Source: Bacteroidales bacterium
Lineage (GTDB): Bacteria > Bacteroidota > Bacteroidia > Bacteroidales > GCA-2748055
NCBI GenBank assembly: GCA_029934875.1
Contig: JAOZLK010000086.1
Span: 1-10,901 of the forward strand
Direction of reading: 5' to 3'
Length of the DNA: 10,901 nt
The notes under the pieces were generated by a model. That model saw only the letters and a program-made list of their open reading frames with translations. It was not told the origin of the DNA and did not search any database. Positions 7,396-10,901 of this stretch are shown here, one piece after another; position 1 is the first letter of the stretch, and every line of letters begins with the position of its first letter. The position numbers and the translations under genes were made by a program.

Positions 7396-8388
7396 ATGAA
7401 GAAACAGGCATCTTTTTCTCTCCTTTTATTATTAACTACCTGCACTCTGATGGCTCAAACTCATCCCCTTACCGGGGATCGACTGGCACATACTTTTTCC
7501 ATTGTGGCCATCGATCCTGAGACTGGGGAGATGGCTGTTGGGGTACAGAGCCACTGGTTTTCCGTTGGGAGCATTATATCATGGGGACAATCCGGAGTCG
7601 GGGTGGTGGCCACACAGTCATTCGTAAATCCGGCCTACGGTCCCAATGGTTTAAAACTGATGTCGGAAGGCCAGAGTGCCGGGGAGGCTTTAAAGTTCCT
7701 GGTGGCCGAGGATGAGGGAAGGGATTACAGGCAGGTCGCTTTTCTGGATGTAAATGGGAAAGTCTCTGCCTTTACGGGTGAAAAGTGCATTGCTTATGCT
7801 TCCAGGATGATTGGGCAAGATTATTCGGTGCAGGCCAATATGATGTTGAATGATAAGGTTGTGCCGGCCATTAGCAGTGCCTTTGAAGAGAGCCGGGGAC
7901 AGCCGCTGGCCGAAAGGGTTGTGCTTGCACTGCTGGCAGGCCAGGACGCTGGAGGAGATATCAGGGGCAGGCAATCGGCGGCCCTGATTGTAGTAGGGCC
8001 CACGGTGGCCGCAAATCCCTGGGAGGATAAAAAGGTGGACCTGAGGGTAGAAGATCATCAGACTCCACTCCTGGAGTTGAGCAGGCTCTTAAGAGTGCAC
8101 ATGGCCTATGAACATATGAACCGGGGAGACCTGGCGGTTGAACACAGCAATATGGAGCTTGCCCTGCTTGAGTATGAGTCAGCCGAAGCCATGTTCCCGG
8201 ACAACCTGGAGATGAAATACTGGAAGGCAGTGGCCCTTGCCAACAATGGACGTTTTGAGGAATCTTTAGCCATTTTTAAATCGGTATTCAAGGCTGATGA
8301 CAATTGGAGGGAACTTACGGTCCGTCTTCCCGATTCGGGATTGCTGACTATTACGGAGGATGAACTTCAGCTTCTTCTTGGCCTTTAA
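7396..8388 (+). CDS. Exported DUF1028 protein with TPR-like C-terminus
   Basis: This 330-residue protein has a signal peptide (1-20, cleavage after LMA). Its DUF1028 domain (about 30-215) shows the family hallmarks HTFSIVAIDPETGEMAVGVQ, SVGSIISWG, GVGVVATQSFVNPAYG and the late GGDIRGRQSAAL. DUF1028 is placed in the Ntn-hydrolase-like fold group, but no reaction is established for it. The C-terminal part (about 230-305) is helical, with a TPR-like pattern (ALLEYESAEAMFPDN, KYWKAVALANNGRFEESLAIF). That suggests a protein or peptide contact surface. A lipobox-like LTTC in the signal peptide has Thr before Cys, which is not accepted, so I call a soluble periplasmic or secreted protein. It follows the cyclase-HD gene by four bases. 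A periplasmic hydrolase or amidase role is possible but unsupported by any visible catalytic residue. Confidence 0.85.
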   Translation: MKKQASFSLLLLLTTCTLMAQTHPLTGDRLAHTFSIVAIDPETGEMAVGVQSHWFSVGSIISWGQSGVGVVATQSFVNPAYGPNGLKLMSEGQSAGEALKFLVAEDEGRDYRQVAFLDVNGKVSAFTGEKCIAYASRMIGQDYSVQANMMLNDKVVPAISSAFEESRGQPLAERVVLALLAGQDAGGDIRGRQSAALIVVGPTVAANPWEDKKVDLRVEDHQTPLLELSRLLRVHMAYEHMNRGDLAVEHSNMELALLEYESAEAMFPDNLEMKYWKAVALANNGRFEESLAIFKSVFKADDNWRELTVRLPDSGLLTITEDELQLLLGL

Positions 8389-8449
8389 CTTTTCATTATG
8401 CTGTCAGATTGATCCAGTTCTTTAAGAATGCATTATCTTGTACATAGAA

Positions 8450-9253
8450 ATGATACGTCAACTTTTTTTATGTGTTTTTATTCTGGGTTCTTCCCTGCTT
8501 TCCCTGTCGTCTCAGACCATCAGGACCAAAAGTAATGAGCAGGAAGATTGGAATCGCTCCAGGAACATGCTGGAATGTGCTCCCCGGCTTGTAGATCGCA
8601 GGGACCTGGTGGAAGACAATTTCAACCATCGTTATATTACAAATAATCCCAGGGATATAGAGGTTGGCTATTTTTCCGTGGAGCCCATCACCTACATGGA
8701 GGAGGGTAAGCGCTTTTGTGAAGCGAACCTTCCGGCTGCCGGAGTAAGCTCATCCTATTTCCGTGGTTGCTATGTTACTACCTATACCCTTCCGGGAGAT
8801 GGGGTTTACCAGGTTGAGATAGAATCCAGGGCCATGGTGTATTATAATGAATTGCTGGTCATAAATGCCCAACACTCCATGGGTAAGATAGATGCCATGC
8901 ACAAACTGGAGATTGATCTGGATACAGCTTTAAACCCCATCACACCTTCGGGCCTTAGCTATCTCAGTAAACCGGTATTCAACTGGGAGATTGAGATTGA
9001 TCAATCGGGCGGGTGGCATGGGGAGTTAATTCCGGGGGATATTGAGCTTACAGATTCGGAGCTGCCCGCGGGTATTTCAAGCCTGAATATTAAAAGGAAG
9101 GTCAGGGGACCAGGCACTATTACAGTCAGGGAATCACTGGTTTTTAACGTGAGCTCAATCTCAGCTTTCAAGTATGATCCTATCTTTCAGGCCGACTGCC
9201 TTTTCATGCTCGATCCACTTGGGATATCTTCCAGGCTACTACCCTGTGAATAA
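8450..9253 (+). CDS. Secreted protein of unknown function
   Basis: I do not recognise this 267-residue protein. It opens with a hydrophobic signal peptide (MIRQLFLCVFILGSSLLSLS, cleavage near 20-22). The frame stays open from a TTG at 8438, but ATG 8450 gives a normal signal peptide start and is preferred. The mature part looks beta-rich, with alternating hydrophobic and polar stretches such as GVYQVEIESRAMVYY, PVFNWEIEIDQ and GPGTITVRESLVFNV. It has five cysteines (43, 90, 107, 250, 266), which would allow disulfides after export. No lipobox, transmembrane segment, catalytic motif or sorting tail is seen. It follows the DUF1028 gene by 61 bp without an evident terminator, so it may be the last gene of that operon. 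The GC content and codon use look like its neighbours. Confidence 0.75.
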   Translation: MIRQLFLCVFILGSSLLSLSSQTIRTKSNEQEDWNRSRNMLECAPRLVDRRDLVEDNFNHRYITNNPRDIEVGYFSVEPITYMEEGKRFCEANLPAAGVSSSYFRGCYVTTYTLPGDGVYQVEIESRAMVYYNELLVINAQHSMGKIDAMHKLEIDLDTALNPITPSGLSYLSKPVFNWEIEIDQSGGWHGELIPGDIELTDSELPAGISSLNIKRKVRGPGTITVRESLVFNVSSISAFKYDPIFQADCLFMLDPLGISSRLLPCE

Positions 9254-9283
9254 AGCATTCCGTCGCCTCACGGGCCTTAGCCT

Positions 9284-10813
9284 TTAGATGGGCATTCCAA
9301 AGCCGAAAAAGAAGCCGTGGGTATTGATGTTTGTCACAACATATTCAAACCTCAGTACCAGGTCGTAATAGCTGATGAAATCCACACCCAGTCCCCATGA
9401 ATAGAGAAGCTTGTTGTTATATGGGTTGTACTGGCCATAAATCTCATCCTTCATATAACCCACATCAGCGATCAGGTTCAGATAAAAAGCGTAGGGAACA
9501 TTCCGAAATTTACTATCCTTGTTTTTTTCCTTCCTGGGCTCCTTCACACTGGGCTTGATGACATTATACTTGAGGTTGCTCCTGAAGTAATACATGTTGT
9601 CCCCACGAAGGGCAAAGAGGTCATATCCCCTGATGAAATCGTCTCCCGAAGTTAAATTCTGCTTGAAGTAGTAGGGGATGTTTTCGCCGGATGAGCTTAG
9701 TAGTTTAAACATCTCGGCTGTGTACCACCGATCGCCAATCTGCTGGTAGAAGTGCATATCAAACCCGTAGTTGAAATAATCCACTTCATGGCCGATGATT
9801 CCCATACCTGCTTTCTCCACAAAACCCTTCAGGTAGTATCCCTTTAATGGGTAGGCATGACTGTTCCTGGAATCATACCAGTATTCCATATAAAGCGACA
9901 TGTAGGTGACATTCTGCAGGCCTGAGGGAAGGAAGCTGGCAATAGGTTCAGCCAGGGTGAAATTGTATAAACTATCAGAGACGCGAACATTATTTGCAGT
10001 CAGGCTGACTTTACCGTAATTATAGAGGCCGGGCCTGAACTTAAGGGTAGTGACAAAGGATAAATTCTCCATGCTATTATTATCATAAATCATCTGCCTT
10101 TCGTTTTCCAGGGAGCCATATTCCACTACAGAGGAGCTCTTCCAAACGCCTCCAAGCAGCAGACCGATTTTCTGGCCCTTTCCGATCCAGGGAACAAGGT
10201 AGCCCAATGCGACTCCTTGAGAAGAGCCCACATAAGCCTTGAATGAGGCTTGATGACCAAGCCCCCACAGGTTGTTATGACTTGTGAACAAACCCATGGT
10301 CAGGTAGGAAAGATCAGGATCCTGCAACCAGTCGTTGAAGTTGGGATAATCCAGTTGAAGGATGGGGAAGGCCCAGAAATACCAACGCTCCTTTACATGA
10401 ATCCGAAGCTTGTAATAATTTTCCTCAATTTCTTCGAGATAGAGGTCAGCCTCCAGGAAAAGTTTGGTGTTAATGATGTTTTCCCTGCTGTATTTCAATC
10501 GCAGCGATAGCTCGCTTGAATCGTGACGGCTAAATCTTTTTTGCCCGCTTGTGACAGAAAATACAGATTTGGCATCCATGGTGAGCAGGCTGTCCCCCAT
10601 TGTAAAGTCCAGCTCCCTTATGATGATCCTCTCTTTTGTACGATCATTACCACTAACCTCGATTTCAGATATTTTCACATAGGGAACCTCAAAGTATTCT
10701 GGCATATGTAAGGCTCCATCTTCGGTCTGACCCGAGAGTCTGGAAGGAGAAAGGGCGATAAATAAAACAAGCAATCCAATTATCGAACCGGGATTTTTGT
10801 ACAGAGCTCTCAT
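9284..10813 (-). CDS. Omp85/BamA-family outer-membrane protein with one POTRA domain
   Basis: The 509-residue protein begins with a signal peptide (about 1-28, cleavage after LSG). A single POTRA-like region follows at about 44-142 (ISEIEVSGNDRTKERIIIREL, ending KLRIHVKERWYFW), with an insertion that makes it longer than usual. The rest (about 150-509) is an alternating, aromatic-rich beta-barrel of the bacterial surface antigen/D15 type. It contains YDSRNSHAYPLKGYYLKG (313-330) and the Omp85 loop-6 motif IRGY (394-397). The chain ends GFGMPI with Ile rather than the usual aromatic. True BamA has five POTRA domains, so this is a paralogue that may insert, secrete or anchor a specific partner. 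Its ATG overlaps the TGA of the upstream gene (ATGA), which implies coupling. It converges on the secreted-protein gene with 30 bp between, where I see no terminator. Confidence 0.88.
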   Translation of the reverse strand: MRALYKNPGSIIGLLVLFIALSPSRLSGQTEDGALHMPEYFEVPYVKISEIEVSGNDRTKERIIIRELDFTMGDSLLTMDAKSVFSVTSGQKRFSRHDSSELSLRLKYSRENIINTKLFLEADLYLEEIEENYYKLRIHVKERWYFWAFPILQLDYPNFNDWLQDPDLSYLTMGLFTSHNNLWGLGHQASFKAYVGSSQGVALGYLVPWIGKGQKIGLLLGGVWKSSSVVEYGSLENERQMIYDNNSMENLSFVTTLKFRPGLYNYGKVSLTANNVRVSDSLYNFTLAEPIASFLPSGLQNVTYMSLYMEYWYDSRNSHAYPLKGYYLKGFVEKAGMGIIGHEVDYFNYGFDMHFYQQIGDRWYTAEMFKLLSSSGENIPYYFKQNLTSGDDFIRGYDLFALRGDNMYYFRSNLKYNVIKPSVKEPRKEKNKDSKFRNVPYAFYLNLIADVGYMKDEIYGQYNPYNNKLLYSWGLGVDFISYYDLVLRFEYVVTNINTHGFFFGFGMPI

Positions 10814-10901
10814 AATTTGCTCTTACGTGCCTGGAGTTTAATGTTTCTCCACCTCACCTGGTAAGGGGTGGGATTATTGCCCACATCATGCACCTGAAGA
10901 C
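10810..10901 (-). CDS. C-terminal end of a DUF1080-like protein (partial)
   Basis: Reading the minus strand from the window edge, an open frame runs for 29 complete codons to a TGA at 10812-10810. It ends LQVHDVGNNPTPYQVRWRNI followed by KLQARKSKL. The pattern LQ-H-(6-10 residues)-VR[FWY]RNI is the typical C-terminus of DUF1080/3-keto-disaccharide hydrolase domains, which have a laminin-G-like fold and act on sugars in the cell envelope. The last four bases overlap the ATG of the Omp85-like gene (ATGA), a classic operon junction, which supports this being a real gene end. The rest of the gene lies outside the window. The family call rests on about 20 residues. Confidence 0.6.
   Translation of the reverse strand, partial: LQVHDVGNNPTPYQVRWRNIKLQARKSKL

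Noticed and set aside
7396..7455. Possible lipoprotein signal (LTTC) in the DUF1028 protein
   Set aside because: Thr directly before Cys does not fit a lipobox, and a good type I cleavage site (LMA before Gln) follows.
8418..8428. Short palindrome TTCTT-T-AAGAA between the DUF1028 and secreted-protein genes
   Set aside because: The arms are five AT-rich bases with a one-base centre, too short for a stable hairpin and without a T tract, so not a terminator.
8438..8449. TTG start at 8438 for the secreted protein
   Set aside because: It would add only four polar residues before the signal peptide and has no ribosome site; ATG 8450 gives a standard signal peptide.

Overview
The window looks like a chromosomal segment of a Bacteroidota (Bacteroidetes) bacterium. 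The evidence is a short 286-residue primary sigma factor without region 1.1, a PKD/FISUMP lipoprotein whose mature N-terminus (C-E-K-E-D-E) resembles the Bacteroidota lipoprotein surface-export signal, TAnnTTTG-type -7 promoter matches, few Shine-Dalgarno sequences, and a Bacteroidota-style Omp85 protein with an ERWY motif. I see no insertion sequence, phage gene, CRISPR array, tRNA or rRNA.

Layout, left to right. (1) 1-980: rpoD (+) with its leader and a strong intrinsic terminator. (2) 1020-2465: a surface lipoprotein (-) with one Ig-like domain, two PKD repeats and a C-terminal FISUMP domain, convergent with rpoD. A gene-free stretch of about 400 bp (2466-2873) lies upstream of it and contains a perfect 9-bp inverted repeat and a weak hairpin. 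(3) 2874-5913: a two-gene minus-strand operon in which an exported endonuclease/exonuclease/phosphatase-fold hydrolase is followed one base later by uvrB. (4) 5991-9253: a plus-strand group with a coiled-coil / class III nucleotide cyclase / HD-hydrolase fusion, an exported DUF1028 protein with a TPR-like tail, and an unrecognised secreted protein. (5) 9284-10901: a minus-strand operon whose upstream gene, seen only as its last 29 codons, looks like a DUF1080 (3-keto-disaccharide hydrolase) protein. It overlaps by 4 bp a signal-peptide-bearing, single-POTRA Omp85/BamA-family outer-membrane protein.

Most of this is core or ordinary envelope content, and I do not see a clear new defence or mobile system. 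The most interesting gene is the cyclase-HD fusion. It keeps the adenine-selecting Lys/Asp pair, the second metal Asp and the transition-state Asn/Arg, but has Tyr in place of the first metal-binding Asp, while the fused HD domain looks intact. It may therefore be a nucleotide-sensing phosphohydrolase rather than an active cyclase. This is inference from motifs only.
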